A DNA stretch of 64,000 nucleotides from Prochlorococcus sp. scB243_498I20 (GTDB lineage Bacteria > Cyanobacteriota > Cyanobacteriia > PCC-6307 > Cyanobiaceae): positions 248,001 through 312,000 of the forward strand of contig JFMR01000045.1 of the NCBI GenBank assembly GCA_000635015.1. Reading direction: 5' to 3'. Positions within the stretch are counted from its first letter, which is position 1. The number at the start of each line of letters is the position of its first letter. Under the pieces are notes generated by a model, which searched no databases, was not told where the DNA came from, and worked only from the letters and a program-made list of their open reading frames with translations. The translations under genes were made by a program, and so were the position numbers. Positions 54,754 to 63,977 of the stretch are shown piece by piece.

Positions 54754-56390
54754 GATATTTTTTTCATCAGTTCATAAGCATTCTCTAGGCTATCTGCATC
54801 ATTGATTTTTTTATCTTTTCTCCATTTTGTAATTCTTGGAAATCTTACTGCTATGCCAGACTTATGACGTTTTGAAATTTGTATTTTCTCAAAAGATATT
54901 TCGAATACCATTTCTGGTTTTAACGATCGAACAGGACCAAATTTTTCTATTGTATTTTTCCTTATCCATTTATCTAGCTCTTTAATTTCAATATTCGTTA
55001 AACCAGAATATGCACTTGCAAATTTAATTAATTCTTGGTCTTTCCATAATGCAAAACTGTAATCTGTATAAAGACCAGCTCTTCTACCGCTCCCGCCCTT
55101 AGCGTAAATTAGAACAGCATCCAGTTGCATAGGATCAACTTTATATTTCCACCAAATGCCTTTTTTTCTTCCAGAGGAGTATATAGAAGTCTTTTTCTTA
55201 ATTATTAATCCTTCCGTATTATTTTCTCGAGATTTTTCTTTATAAGTTAAAGCATCATGCCAATCTTTAGGAAAGATTAAATCACATATTTTGAAAATAT
55301 CAGAGATATTGTTCTCAGTTTTATTTTGCCATTTCGAAAAATATTTTTCTAGCTCAACTCTTCTATTTTCTAATATAATTTCTCTTATATCTCTTCCATT
55401 AATCTCTAAAAGATCATAAGCAATAAAAATAATTGGATATTTTAATTGGATTGATCTAGTGGGAGATTTTCTATTTATTCTTTTCTGAAGTAAAGAAAAA
55501 TCAAAGGCAATTTGTTCTTTAAAATTCCAAACTAATAATTCCCCATCAAGAACAAAATCATCTTTTATATGAGACATTTTCTCTACTAATTCTGGGAAAG
55601 ATTCATTAACTAATTCTTGCCCTCTTGTCCATAACGAAACATTGCCTGATCTTTTAATTAATTGCATCCTTATACCGTCGTATTTCCATTCAAATTGAAA
55701 ATCATTTGTTGAATGTTTGAAGATTTTATCTTCAATTGTATTCGCTAGAAGAAATGGAAATGGTTTGGAATTTAGCTCTTGAAGATTGATATTCTTATTT
55801 ATTAAAAATTCATATGAATCAATTGAAGGCTTGAAATTACCCATCAACCTATGAGAAATAATTTCTTCATCAATGTTAATTAGTTTTGATATTGATTTTG
55901 TAATTAATCCGATAGATACTCCTACTCTAAAAGTGCCTGTAAGAATTTTATTAAAAATTAAATGATAATCTTCAGGTAATCTTTCCCAAAGATTTTTAAT
56001 TTCTAAATTTTTCTCATCCTCATTAAGTTTTGATAATGCAGGTATTGTTTCGCTTAGTAATTCATTGAGACTTATATTTGATAATTTCTTTTTTCTAGAA
56101 TTAGTTTTATTTTTAAGTAATAAAGTTATTACCTCAGCAGAATCACCAACTTTTAAATAACATGTATCAATTAACCATTGAGGATATTCATATATTTGAG
56201 AAAAAAGATTTTTTAAATATCTTCCACTAATAAATCTCTTATTACTTTTTCCAGTTAGTAAATATATTGCCCATGAATTATCTATTGGATCATTAGATAA
56301 AAAATAATTCTTTAAAACTTCAATTTTATTATTTGTACTATTAATAGAATCTAGATCGCAAAATAATTCTGAAAACTTTTTTAAGCTCAT
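54750..56390 (-). CDS. ATP-dependent DNA ligase
   Basis: 546 residues. Adenylation motif FEWKYDGIRMQ (catalytic Lys), TRGQELVNESFPELVEKM, DGELLVW, EGLIIKKK and WWKYKVD motif V, with an N-terminal helical domain and C-terminal OB fold. Seals nicks in the Lhr repair operon; it is not the NAD-dependent replicative ligase. Two bases separate it from the exonuclease gene. Confidence 0.9.
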   Translation of the reverse strand: MSLKKFSELFCDLDSINSTNNKIEVLKNYFLSNDPIDNSWAIYLLTGKSNKRFISGRYLKNLFSQIYEYPQWLIDTCYLKVGDSAEVITLLLKNKTNSRKKKLSNISLNELLSETIPALSKLNEDEKNLEIKNLWERLPEDYHLIFNKILTGTFRVGVSIGLITKSISKLINIDEEIISHRLMGNFKPSIDSYEFLINKNINLQELNSKPFPFLLANTIEDKIFKHSTNDFQFEWKYDGIRMQLIKRSGNVSLWTRGQELVNESFPELVEKMSHIKDDFVLDGELLVWNFKEQIAFDFSLLQKRINRKSPTRSIQLKYPIIFIAYDLLEINGRDIREIILENRRVELEKYFSKWQNKTENNISDIFKICDLIFPKDWHDALTYKEKSRENNTEGLIIKKKTSIYSSGRKKGIWWKYKVDPMQLDAVLIYAKGGSGRRAGLYTDYSFALWKDQELIKFASAYSGLTNIEIKELDKWIRKNTIEKFGPVRSLKPEMVFEISFEKIQISKRHKSGIAVRFPRITKWRKDKKINDADSLENAYELMKKIS

Positions 56391-56392
56391 AT

Positions 56393-57379
56393 TTATTTAC
56401 CGAATAAAAGGATATTTGTTGATTCCTTTTCAACTAAATATTTACTTAAGGCTTCACTATCTCCATGATGAAAAAATACATTTTTTGCTTCAGACTTTTT
56501 TACGACTTCCAGAATTCCATCCCAATCCGCATGATCAGAGATTGCGAATCCTTTATCATATCCTGATCTTTTTCTTAGAGCTCTAATTGACATCCATCCA
56601 CTCGCGAAAGCTGTTTGAATGTTTTTGAAATTTTTTAAATAAGAACCCTTACTTAAAGATGGTGGTAATAATATTAGACTTCCTTTAAGTTCATCTATCT
56701 TTTTTTTATTTTCAATTTTTATAGTATCTTTAATATCAATTCCAAGTTCCCTATAACAATTGTTCATTTTGTGAATACTGCCATGGGAATAAATATTGCC
56801 TTTAAAATTTGTTTGACTAATTTCGTTTAACAATCTCTGAGCTTTTCCAAGTGAATAGCAGAAAAGTAAAGAAGTTTTTTCTGGTGAATTAGTTATCCAT
56901 TTTGAAATATCATTTGCTACTTTATTGGATTCATCCCACTTAAATATTGGCAACCCAAAAGTACATTCGCTTATTAAATAATCAGTTTTTACTATTTCAT
57001 ATTGTTTGCAAGTCTGATCTTTTTGAAGCTTAAAGTCACCTGAAATTAGCCATTTTTCTTCAGCAAAAATAAACCTTATTTGACTAGATCCGAGGATATG
57101 ACCGGATGGATGAAAAGAAATATTAATGCCATTTATCTTAAATTCTTCTCCATATTCAAAAGTCTTAATTTTGATATTATCTCCAACTCTTTCTTTAAGA
57201 AGTATCGCAGTTTCCTTAGTAGAAATGTATTCTTCACAGCCAAATGTAAAGTGATCAAAATGAGCATGAGTTATTAATGCCTTTTTTACTGGCTTGCTTG
57301 GATCAATCCAAATATCAGCAAGTTCACAATAAAGATTTCCATCTTTATATCTAATTAAATATTCTTGTTTAGTTCTCAA
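56393..57379 (-). CDS. Ligase-associated DNA exonuclease (metallo-beta-lactamase fold)
   Basis: 328 residues. THAHFDHFTFG (HxHxDH), SGDFKLQ and SDHADWDG (motif 4), plus a beta-CASP-like region. Family acts on DNA rather than RNA 3' ends. First gene of the operon. Confidence 0.87.
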   Translation of the reverse strand: MRTKQEYLIRYKDGNLYCELADIWIDPSKPVKKALITHAHFDHFTFGCEEYISTKETAILLKERVGDNIKIKTFEYGEEFKINGINISFHPSGHILGSSQIRFIFAEEKWLISGDFKLQKDQTCKQYEIVKTDYLISECTFGLPIFKWDESNKVANDISKWITNSPEKTSLLFCYSLGKAQRLLNEISQTNFKGNIYSHGSIHKMNNCYRELGIDIKDTIKIENKKKIDELKGSLILLPPSLSKGSYLKNFKNIQTAFASGWMSIRALRKRSGYDKGFAISDHADWDGILEVVKKSEAKNVFFHHGDSEALSKYLVEKESTNILLFGK

Positions 57380-57414
57380 AACTACATCTCTTACAATGTA
57401 GTTAATTTAGCTAA

Positions 57415-57828
57415 TTATGCCCACGCTTGTTTTGATAAAGCTATGGCTGAAATTGTTAGTAAAACAATAACTACAAATTTGTTACTCCAATTAATCATGA
57501 ATGAACTAATTTTGTTGAAAGAAACTCTATTAGATGGCACAATCTTTTTTTTATTCATAATGTGATGATTTGCATTATTTTCTAAGTAATTTAAATTTTT
57601 AATCTCATTTATTAATTTAGATTCGCAAGTTGAGAGTTTTTCTACTTGATTTAATAATTCAATATCTTCTGGCCTTAATAAAGAATTTAATTCTTTAATT
57701 TGTCTTTCGTTTTTTATAAGAAATTCATTAACTATCTCATCTGCCTCTAACCCCTTCTTTATATTTAAAAGAATATCATCTCTTTCCCAGGATTTTTCGA
57801 GAGAATTTAAAATTTCGCTTATGCTCAT
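57415..57828 (-). CDS. C-terminally anchored hypothetical protein
   Basis: 137 residues: a soluble helical N-terminus (LEKSWERDDILLNIKKGLEA), a coiled-coil-like middle (LLNQVEKLSTCESKLINEI) and a C-terminal membrane helix at about 116-131. The tail-anchored layout suggests a thylakoid or cell-membrane adaptor. Function unknown. Confidence 0.55.
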   Translation of the reverse strand: MSISEILNSLEKSWERDDILLNIKKGLEADEIVNEFLIKNERQIKELNSLLRPEDIELLNQVEKLSTCESKLINEIKNLNYLENNANHHIMNKKKIVPSNRVSFNKISSFMINWSNKFVVIVLLTISAIALSKQAWA

Positions 57829-57911
57829 ATTAAGTATTTTTACTTATAATAAATTATTATTTTTTTCTTCTGTGGCTTATTCCTTTAAGTAATTAAAAAA
57901 ATTATTTTTAT

Positions 57912-58193
57912 TTAAGATTTACGAATAAGTCTGTTAGTAAAATATTTTATCTTTACCTTTTCTACAATTTTTTTCGAACTACTTTTAGTTTTAACTTTAT
58001 TTAAATTGATCACTTCATCTGACACATTTTTGCCCGTTTCAAAATAACTTTTAATTTTTTCTAATTCTTCTTTATTTAATCTTTTTGTTGCACCTTTTGC
58101 ATTGATTCCAAGTTTCTTGCAGGCTAATAATATTCTATTACTTTCGACATTAAGATCTTTGGCAATACTGAAAATAGGAATGTTGATAGACAT
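57912..58193 (-). CDS. IF-2 N-terminal-domain protein
   Basis: 93 residues. IPIFSIAKDLNVESNRILLA followed by KLGINAKGATKRLNKEELEK matches the IF2_N helix-turn module found at the start of translation initiation factor 2. The basic tail (KKIVEKVKIKYFTNRLIRKS) could bind RNA. Stand-alone use of this module is unusual outside marine cyanobacteria. Confidence 0.65.
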   Translation of the reverse strand: MSINIPIFSIAKDLNVESNRILLACKKLGINAKGATKRLNKEELEKIKSYFETGKNVSDEVINLNKVKTKSSSKKIVEKVKIKYFTNRLIRKS

Positions 58194-58289
58194 TATTATC
58201 TTTACTATGAACTTTATTATTTATAGTATATTTATAAGTTAGAAATTAAATATATTTTTAATTATTATTAATTTTAAAAACTTTTTTAG

Positions 58290-59609
58290 TTAGGCTACTT
58301 CATCTTCAAAATTATTTAAATCATTAAACTTCTTCTTCATGGTTGGATTATTTCTAGTTAATTTCTTTACTGTCAAATCTTGAGATTTACTGTCAGCAGA
58401 TAAAAGATGTTTTTTTGATAGAACTAAAGCCTCTTTAGTTTTTTGTAAATGGGTTATTGATTTATCAATTTCTGAAATTGCATCATTAAATCTATCCTGG
58501 GCAAGTGAAACATTTTTACCAACTGCATTTTTGAATTGCTCAAGAGTACTTTCAAAATTAGTTATATCAAAATTCTCACGTTTCATTAAATCAATTTGTG
58601 ATTTGTATTTTAAGGTTTCCATAGATGCATTTCTGAGCAGAGAAATAATCGGCAAGAAAAATTGAGGTCTTATGACATACATTTTTGGAAATCTATGAGA
58701 AACATCCACTATGCCTGCATTATATAGTTCACTATCTGGTTCTAATAGAGAAACGAGTACTGCATATTCACAAGATTTTTGCCTTCTATCTTTATCTAAT
58801 TCTTTTAAAAAATCTTCGTTTTTTCTTTTGTTAGATCCATTTAAACTTTCGTTCTTCATCTCAAACATTATAGATACGACTTCAGTTTTATTTTCATCAA
58901 ATTCTCTAAATATATAGTCCCCTTTGCTTCCAGATGTGGCGTCATTATCCTTTTCGAAATATGAGTTTTTAAAAGCAGATGCACGATTCAAATTGAATTG
59001 TGTTTCGCAATGGATTTCTAAGGTTTCCCCTACCATCTTTGTGGATAATTTAGATTTCATTTCTCTTAGTTCCTGAATAGTCAGGTCCCTTTCACTAATT
59101 TTGCTTTTAAACTTTTCTTCAATTAATTTTTCATTAATTGAATGTTCAAGCCTCATCTTTTCAATTGAATTTGTTAGTGAAGAGTTTTCTTTTTCTAAAT
59201 CAGTAACAGCTTCACTTACTTTGTTTTTTAAAGATAATTCTGAAATTAAAGACTGGTTTTTAATTTCATCCTTTAACTTGATTAATTCATTATTCAATGA
59301 ATTAATTTTATTTGTTGCTTGATTTTTTAAATCATTAAGGGCATTTGTTTTCTTTTCTTCAGCTATTTTTAATTTAGATTCAAGAGTTTGGATCTCAGAC
59401 TCTTTAATCCGATTCTGCTCTATTAACTGTATTTTTAACTCACGTTTTAAAATTTCCAAAGATTTTTTATTATCTTCTTCAACCAAGATAAGTCTTTCTT
59501 TTATTTGTTTATTAAATTCTTCGTCTTTTATCTGAAGAAGTATTTCTTCAAAGCTGCTGGGATCAATTCGGAAAGTTTTGCCGCATGAAGGACATTTAAT
59601 ATCTTTCAT
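58290..59609 (-). CDS. DUF2130 nuclease-like protein
   Basis: 439 residues. An N-terminal zinc-ribbon-like IKCPSCGKTF is followed by a long coiled coil (about 25-190) and a C-terminal DUF2130 domain with ETQFNLNRASAF, DYIFREFDENKTEVVSIMFE and SCEYAVLVSLLEPDS. The PDDEXK-like core suggests a DNA-acting role. Cellular function unknown. Confidence 0.8.
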   Translation of the reverse strand: MKDIKCPSCGKTFRIDPSSFEEILLQIKDEEFNKQIKERLILVEEDNKKSLEILKRELKIQLIEQNRIKESEIQTLESKLKIAEEKKTNALNDLKNQATNKINSLNNELIKLKDEIKNQSLISELSLKNKVSEAVTDLEKENSSLTNSIEKMRLEHSINEKLIEEKFKSKISERDLTIQELREMKSKLSTKMVGETLEIHCETQFNLNRASAFKNSYFEKDNDATSGSKGDYIFREFDENKTEVVSIMFEMKNESLNGSNKRKNEDFLKELDKDRRQKSCEYAVLVSLLEPDSELYNAGIVDVSHRFPKMYVIRPQFFLPIISLLRNASMETLKYKSQIDLMKRENFDITNFESTLEQFKNAVGKNVSLAQDRFNDAISEIDKSITHLQKTKEALVLSKKHLLSADSKSQDLTVKKLTRNNPTMKKKFNDLNNFEDEVA

Positions 59610-59740
59610 TTTTTAATTACAAAATTAATATTAGAAAGGATTTAATATTCGAATTATGTAAAAAGAATATTATTCTTGACTAAGAATAAACAATGAACCA
59701 ATATTATGCATTAAAAAATAAAGTAATTACTCAATAAAAG

Positions 59741-60109
59741 TTATATTAATCCTGACTCCTTAAGAATGTTTATTTTATTTGCTAATTCTATATCTGCAGA
59801 AGATATTGAGCGGTCTAAAGTTTTGTGAGATGAAACTGTGTAACCACTGTCATCAACAAATTCGTCTTCCCCATCTTTTAAGTGGACATTTTCATTTTGG
59901 AGATCTTTAAAATTATCCGACTTGTATATGCTTGACTTACTGATATTACTATACCCAAAATTCGCAATTCCTCTGGCATCTAATGCTTCCTCAACTAATA
60001 TTCCAACTACCTTAGATCTACTTATAGATTCGCTCTTGGATATTTCATCAATAATTTCAAGTACTCTTTTTCTAGGGAGATACCCTATTCTTTTAACTTT
60101 ATTTTCCAT
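59741..60109 (-). CDS. Possible ribbon-helix-helix DNA-binding protein
   Basis: 122 residues. KRIGYLPRKRVLEIIDEISK then ISRSKVVGILVEEALDARG fits a strand-helix-helix (CopG/RHH) pattern. The rest is acidic and disordered. If so it is a transcription regulator or nucleoid protein; no cognate toxin gene is adjacent. Confidence 0.5.
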   Translation of the reverse strand: MENKVKRIGYLPRKRVLEIIDEISKSESISRSKVVGILVEEALDARGIANFGYSNISKSSIYKSDNFKDLQNENVHLKDGEDEFVDDSGYTVSSHKTLDRSISSADIELANKINILKESGLI

Positions 60110-60193
60110 AAGTCTTGATATATGTCAATATTGTAACACTTCTGTCAAATGATGCCAGATTTTGATTTATAGACTTATTTATAAATTTAAATA

Positions 60194-60325
60194 ATGAGCT
60201 TCAAGTATAATATTAGAGAACACTCATACAAAGTTATTTCTCCAATAGTCCTGAGGATAGTTTTATATGCATCTTCTAATTACCCTTTCAGATTGGATCG
60301 TATTTCTGAAATTTTCTTAATTTAA
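60194..60325 (+). CDS. Possible small protein (43 aa)
   Basis: MSFKYNIREHSYKVISPIVL, then ASSNYPFRLDRISEIF. Weak evidence; could be chance. Located between a minus-strand gene and a plus-strand gene. Confidence 0.25.
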   Translation: MSFKYNIREHSYKVISPIVLRIVLYASSNYPFRLDRISEIFLI

Positions 60326-60337
60326 ATCCTTAATATC

Positions 60338-60541
60338 ATGAAAAATAAACTTTATGACAATGCTGATAGCTTTGCAATGTCATTTGATGAGGAATGGGAA
60401 AATATCGATTGTGATGATATTAGATTAAAGATAGATAAGGTCTTTGAACTTTTATCAGACCACCCTTTTTTAATCTCTAATCCAGAAAATGCTAGAAAAA
60501 TGGCTGAATTTAGGATCTTTTCATTAAAAAAATTTCAATAA
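60338..60541 (+). CDS. Small acidic protein (67 aa)
   Basis: MKNKLYDNADSFAMSFDEEWE, then IRLKIDKVFELLSDHPFLIS and ENARKMAEFRIFSLKK. Soluble helical protein, unknown function. Confidence 0.55.
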   Translation: MKNKLYDNADSFAMSFDEEWENIDCDDIRLKIDKVFELLSDHPFLISNPENARKMAEFRIFSLKKFQ

Positions 60542-60598
60542 TTATTTTTAAATTTTATTGAAATTAATTATTTAAAATTAATCCTAATTACTTAAAAT

Positions 60599-60772
60599 TT
60601 AAATGGTTGGGGAATTAAAAAATCCTTTACTGTATAAAAATATTATTATCCCAATAATTGGACCTATCCCAAAAACAAACAGTACTAATTTTGCAGAATT
60701 TTTTGTTTGACCTAATTTCTCATCTTTTAAATTTAAATTAGTTTGTTTTTTTTTTGATTTTCTCTTTTTCAT
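60599..60772 (-). CDS. Basic single-span membrane protein (57 aa)
   Basis: MKKRKSKKKQTNLNLKDEKL, then LVLFVFGIGPIIGIIIFLYS and a short end. Lys-rich cytosolic N-terminus and one helix; layout recalls the paralogs at 8.2 and 18.3 kb. Function unknown. Confidence 0.5.
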   Translation of the reverse strand: MKKRKSKKKQTNLNLKDEKLGQTKNSAKLVLFVFGIGPIIGIIIFLYSKGFFNSPTI

Positions 60773-60909
60773 GAAAGTTATATTACTATAAAGCGACTAT
60801 AAAAGATTTTTATACGTTATTGATTTTGAAATAATATTTCAATTTAACAGAATTATTTAGATGAGTAAAAAAAGACCGTGTTGTATAATGTAGTGATAAT
60901 AAAGCTAAT

Positions 60910-61107
60910 ATGAGTGCAACCAAGAGAGAGGAGGTATGTTCTCACCTTAGATATATAAGGTTAGAGCTCAGAGAAATGCATCAAATGCTTATTAAGGAAG
61001 ATTTGATGCCAGATCTCAATGAAGCAAAGGAAGTTCATGCACAGCTTGATGCTTTGTTGGATTTATTATCAGAAAAAAGAGTAAAGAAGATAAAAAACCA
61101 ATTTTGA
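60910..61107 (+). CDS. Small conserved helical protein (65 aa)
   Basis: MSATKREEVCSHLRYIRLEL, then LNEAKEVHAQLDALLDLLSE and a basic end. Two amphipathic helices, unknown function. Confidence 0.6.
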   Translation: MSATKREEVCSHLRYIRLELREMHQMLIKEDLMPDLNEAKEVHAQLDALLDLLSEKRVKKIKNQF

Positions 61108-61127
61108 AACTTTTGTTAATTTGGCTA

Positions 61128-61355
61128 TTAAATATAATTTGTGGCTGATTCGATTTCTTTTCGAGTATCGTGCATCTGTTCTAATTTATTATAAATTTCC
61201 TTAATTTGAATTTGTATTAGATCGGTTGAATTTATATTGCTTAACGCATCTAATGTTGATAAAAGGCTCTCCTTGGCTTCAATTAAATGTCTACATTCTT
61301 TACTGCCTGCTTCGTATGACATAGGATTTAATAAAAAATCCATTATCACAAACAT
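61128..61355 (-). CDS. Small helical protein (75 aa)
   Basis: FLLNPMSYEAGSKECRHLIE, then SLLSTLDALSNINSTDLIQI and YNKLEQMHDTRKEIESA. Reads as a helical hairpin; loosely similar in style to the convergent 60910 product. Function unknown. Confidence 0.5.
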   Translation of the reverse strand: MFVIMDFLLNPMSYEAGSKECRHLIEAKESLLSTLDALSNINSTDLIQIQIKEIYNKLEQMHDTRKEIESATNYI

Positions 61356-61463
61356 ATTAAAAATTCTTCCGTATTGATTGATACTCTTATCAAATCCACG
61401 CTTATTATTGTAATTTTCATTACAGAATAAGTAATTATTTTTACTAATATAAAAAAAAAACTA

Positions 61464-61646
61464 ATGAAAGAAAACTCTAATGACTATAAATTCAGTATTG
61501 AATTAGCTTTAGATAATGCAAAAAAAAGAATTAATATACTAGATAATTCTAATAAAAAGTGCCTCCTAGAAGAATATAAGGAATGGATTAATGATGGTTT
61601 AAATAAGCATACAGTTTTACTACTAAGAGATGATCCGATCATCTGA
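61464..61646 (+). CDS. Small helical protein (60 aa)
   Basis: MKENSNDYKFSIELALDNAK, then NSNKKCLLEEYKEWINDGLN. Soluble, unknown function. Confidence 0.5.
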   Translation: MKENSNDYKFSIELALDNAKKRINILDNSNKKCLLEEYKEWINDGLNKHTVLLLRDDPII

Positions 61647-61664
61647 AATAATATAAAAAATTCT

Positions 61665-61760
61665 CTAATTCCTTGTGTTCGAAGTCACCTTAAATAAAAA
61701 ATAAAGACTTCCTATAAAAATAATTGCCAAGATAACAGTTAACGAAGAAAAATTATCCAT
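61665..61760 (-). CDS. Single-helix membrane micro-protein (31 aa)
   Basis: MDNFSSLTVILAIIFIGSLY, then FLFKVTSNTRN. Length and topology are like the low-molecular-weight subunits of photosynthetic complexes, but no specific match is recognised. Confidence 0.4.
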   Translation of the reverse strand: MDNFSSLTVILAIIFIGSLYFLFKVTSNTRN

Positions 61761-61820
61761 ATACAAATACTTTTAAAATATTAATTTAACTATAGCAGCT
61801 AAATTAAATACGTTTTGCAT

Positions 61821-61949
61821 TCAGTTATCTTTAAAAAGGGAAAGAATAAATTCATTCAAAATTTCTTTTTCTAAAAATATTTTTTTGTTCTTATAGGTTA
61901 TTAATTTCTTAAAAATTAAATCAACCAAGTGTTCTGATTTTTGAGTCAT
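61821..61949 (-). CDS. Small basic helical protein (42 aa)
   Basis: MTQKSEHLVDLIFKKLITYK, then FLEKEILNEFILSLFKDN. Its 3' end lies in DNA resembling the flank of the 6.86-kb module (AGTTATCTTTAAAAAG). Function unknown. Confidence 0.35.
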   Translation of the reverse strand: MTQKSEHLVDLIFKKLITYKNKKIFLEKEILNEFILSLFKDN

Positions 61950-61958
61950 ATTTTAAAT

Positions 61959-62309
61959 TTATTTTTCTAATAAATAAATTTTCTCTTCACCTATTTTATC
62001 TGGTTTTGTTATTTTACATCCTTTATCTTTTTCCATATTACAATCTTTTGTGGCAGGAACAGATTTCCAAGTGCAAATTTTTTCTTGGGAATCTTCTTTT
62101 AAAATATTCCATCCATCATTTAAGTATTCTGAAATACCATCCTCTCCACAGGAAAACTTTATTTCCATTCTTTTCTTTTCTGCATTTGTAGTCTCATTAA
62201 TATTTTTTTCTAAATTTTTTATGTTTTTCTCTTTATTTATTGATGTCCTACAAGAACTTAATAAAATTGCAATTAGAATTATCTGTGAAAATTTTTTAAT
62301 TATGTTCAT
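61959..62309 (-). CDS. Small lipoprotein (116 aa)
   Basis: Lipoprotein signal MNIIKKFSQIILIAILLSSC, then a Lys/Asn-rich linker and a domain with four further Cys (FSCGEDG, KICTWK, DCNMEKDKGC). Cys pairs suggest a disulfide-stabilised periplasmic domain. Function unknown. Confidence 0.6.
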   Translation of the reverse strand: MNIIKKFSQIILIAILLSSCRTSINKEKNIKNLEKNINETTNAEKKRMEIKFSCGEDGISEYLNDGWNILKEDSQEKICTWKSVPATKDCNMEKDKGCKITKPDKIGEEKIYLLEK

Positions 62310-62349
62310 TTTTTAACTTCTAATGATTCAAAATTATTTGAATTATAGT

Positions 62350-62526
62350 TTATTTTGACTCTATTAAGCTTAATAATTTATCCATTTTATTCATCAATTT
62401 TTTTACATCATCTGGCTTCGGTAATATTAATTCTTCCGTAACTTCTAAATGCATTTTCTTTAAGTTTTGCCTCAAATCCTTTAAATGCATTTTTACGTTT
62501 TCTTTCTTTTGTTTTACATCAGTCAT
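62350..62526 (-). CDS. Small coiled-coil protein (58 aa)
   Basis: MTDVKQKKENVKMHLKDLRQ, then LKKMHLEVTEELILPKPDDV and KLMNKMDKLLSLIESK. Charged helical protein of unknown function. Confidence 0.5.
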   Translation of the reverse strand: MTDVKQKKENVKMHLKDLRQNLKKMHLEVTEELILPKPDDVKKLMNKMDKLLSLIESK

Positions 62527-62607
62527 AGGATTGAAATTTAAACTTTATTCAACTTCAAGTTACTATCATAATATTGGGATGGTTATTAATAGAAAATTTT
62601 TAAAAAT

Positions 62608-63045
62608 TTAATTTTTAAAATTTTCAAGTTCATAGATTTCCTCGCCACCATAACAAAAATTCGTCGATAACATTTTAATTTCCCTTTTGTTAATTCCGAA
62701 TGTATTTTTACTTTTAATAATATAATTTTTGGCAATCGCTTCACAATCTAATTTGTTTTTTGCATGTTTAATAACTGGATAAAAATATGCCAATGAAGAA
62801 ATTACAAACAAAAATGTGATTAATGATTTTTTTTCGTTCTTAATTAATTCTTTAGACAGTTTTTGGGCTTTTAATATTTTTATTAGTAACTTGTCTGGTA
62901 GTCCTATTTGAACAAATAATAACTCTACCCACCATGGAAGATCCTTATCTTTCTTTTTCTTTGAGTTTTCGTAAGTATTCATTTTCTTTGCTGCATAATT
63001 TTGGTTTCTAACCTCTTTAGGATTAGTTGTTTCTTTTTTACTCAT
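62608..63045 (-). CDS. Hypothetical membrane protein (145 aa)
   Basis: Basic N-terminus, WWVELLFVQIGLPDKLLIKI amphipathic segment, a membrane helix at about 75-90, then a C-terminal tail with two Cys (KLDCEAIAKNYII, NFCYGGEEIYEL). Function unknown. Confidence 0.5.
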   Translation of the reverse strand: MSKKETTNPKEVRNQNYAAKKMNTYENSKKKKDKDLPWWVELLFVQIGLPDKLLIKILKAQKLSKELIKNEKKSLITFLFVISSLAYFYPVIKHAKNKLDCEAIAKNYIIKSKNTFGINKREIKMLSTNFCYGGEEIYELENFKN

Positions 63046-63173
63046 ATCATCGAATGATTTATTTGGAATTTAGAGGTTTTATTTTGATTTGGAAACTATA
63101 TTTTTATTTTATAAGTTTTAATTTAATTTATCTATCAATTTGAGTATTGTTAATTTGTATTTAAAATTTTTAA

Positions 63174-63443
63174 ATGGCAAAAAAAAGAAGGAAGTTAAAT
63201 AAAGATTTTGAGAGGAAAATATATTCATCAAAAAAAAATGTAGAATTAGTATTGGCAAAAATCTATGATATCGATGATGAAGACATTCAGAAAGAATATA
63301 TGAGTGCCTTTACCTCAGTGGTTTCCTTATATGATGAATTAAAAGAAGATTATGACCGACAAGGTTTTTCCGATAATTCAGAGGAACTTCTAACAAACTA
63401 TAAAAATGGTTTTAATCTTTTCGAATCAGAATTTGAAATTTAA
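63174..63443 (+). CDS. Small charged protein (89 aa)
   Basis: MAKKRRKLNKDFERKIYSSK, then an acidic helical body (IDDEDIQKEYMSAFTSVVSL). Soluble, unknown function. Confidence 0.55.
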   Translation: MAKKRRKLNKDFERKIYSSKKNVELVLAKIYDIDDEDIQKEYMSAFTSVVSLYDELKEDYDRQGFSDNSEELLTNYKNGFNLFESEFEI

Positions 63444-63456
63444 ATTTAATTTCTAA

Positions 63457-63663
63457 TCAACGTTTGTAAGGCACTACAGGTATCTCAATTAGATTGCCTT
63501 TTTGTAGGTTAGATCTTTTCTCTTGTAAATTTTTTATACATGAGCGAACTCTTTTCTCTTCTTTGCAATATTTTTTTATTTGGTAGTCATTTAGTGAGAA
63601 TGATTTACTACTAACTGAAAAAAAAACGAATAAAAAAAATGATAAATTTAATACCAATTTCAT
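63457..63663 (-). CDS. Small secreted protein (68 aa)
   Basis: Signal peptide MKLVLNLSFFLFVFFSVSSK-S, then a short basic mature part with two Cys (KKYCKEEKRVRSCIKNL) in a CX8-type spacing. Could be a disulfide-bonded or antimicrobial-like peptide; function unknown. Confidence 0.5.
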   Translation of the reverse strand: MKLVLNLSFFLFVFFSVSSKSFSLNDYQIKKYCKEEKRVRSCIKNLQEKRSNLQKGNLIEIPVVPYKR

Positions 63664-63695
63664 TGTTTTTCTCCTTACTATTTTGTAATTCTCCT

Positions 63696-63977
63696 TTAAT
63701 TATTTTTATTATAAACATCTATAATTTGTTTTAATTCTTCTTTACTTAAGTCTGTTGAAATAAAAACTTCTTGGGCTGTTTTACCCTTTCTTGCTATTGC
63801 TTTATAACCGTTTATGGTTTTCACTGATAATCTAAGTATCAATTTAGAAGATCTCCCCCTAACTCTTGATATGGCAGCTGGAGTTATTGTCTTGATGTTT
63901 AAATTAAGAGCTAACTTTTGGAGTATAGGAATTAAACCTTCTATGTTTGAACTATGATTTAAAACTAACCTTCCCAA
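63696..63977 (-). CDS. DUF2103 family protein
   Basis: 93 residues: MGRLVLNHSSNIEGLIPILQ, ITPAAISRVRGRSSKLILRL and KAIARKGKTAQEVFISTDLS match the DUF2103 pattern (GRLVLNHSTHI..., RKGKTxQEVFV). Annotated elsewhere as predicted metal-binding; true role unknown. Start lies 23 bases from the window edge. Confidence 0.75.
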   Translation of the reverse strand: MGRLVLNHSSNIEGLIPILQKLALNLNIKTITPAAISRVRGRSSKLILRLSVKTINGYKAIARKGKTAQEVFISTDLSKEELKQIIDVYNKNN

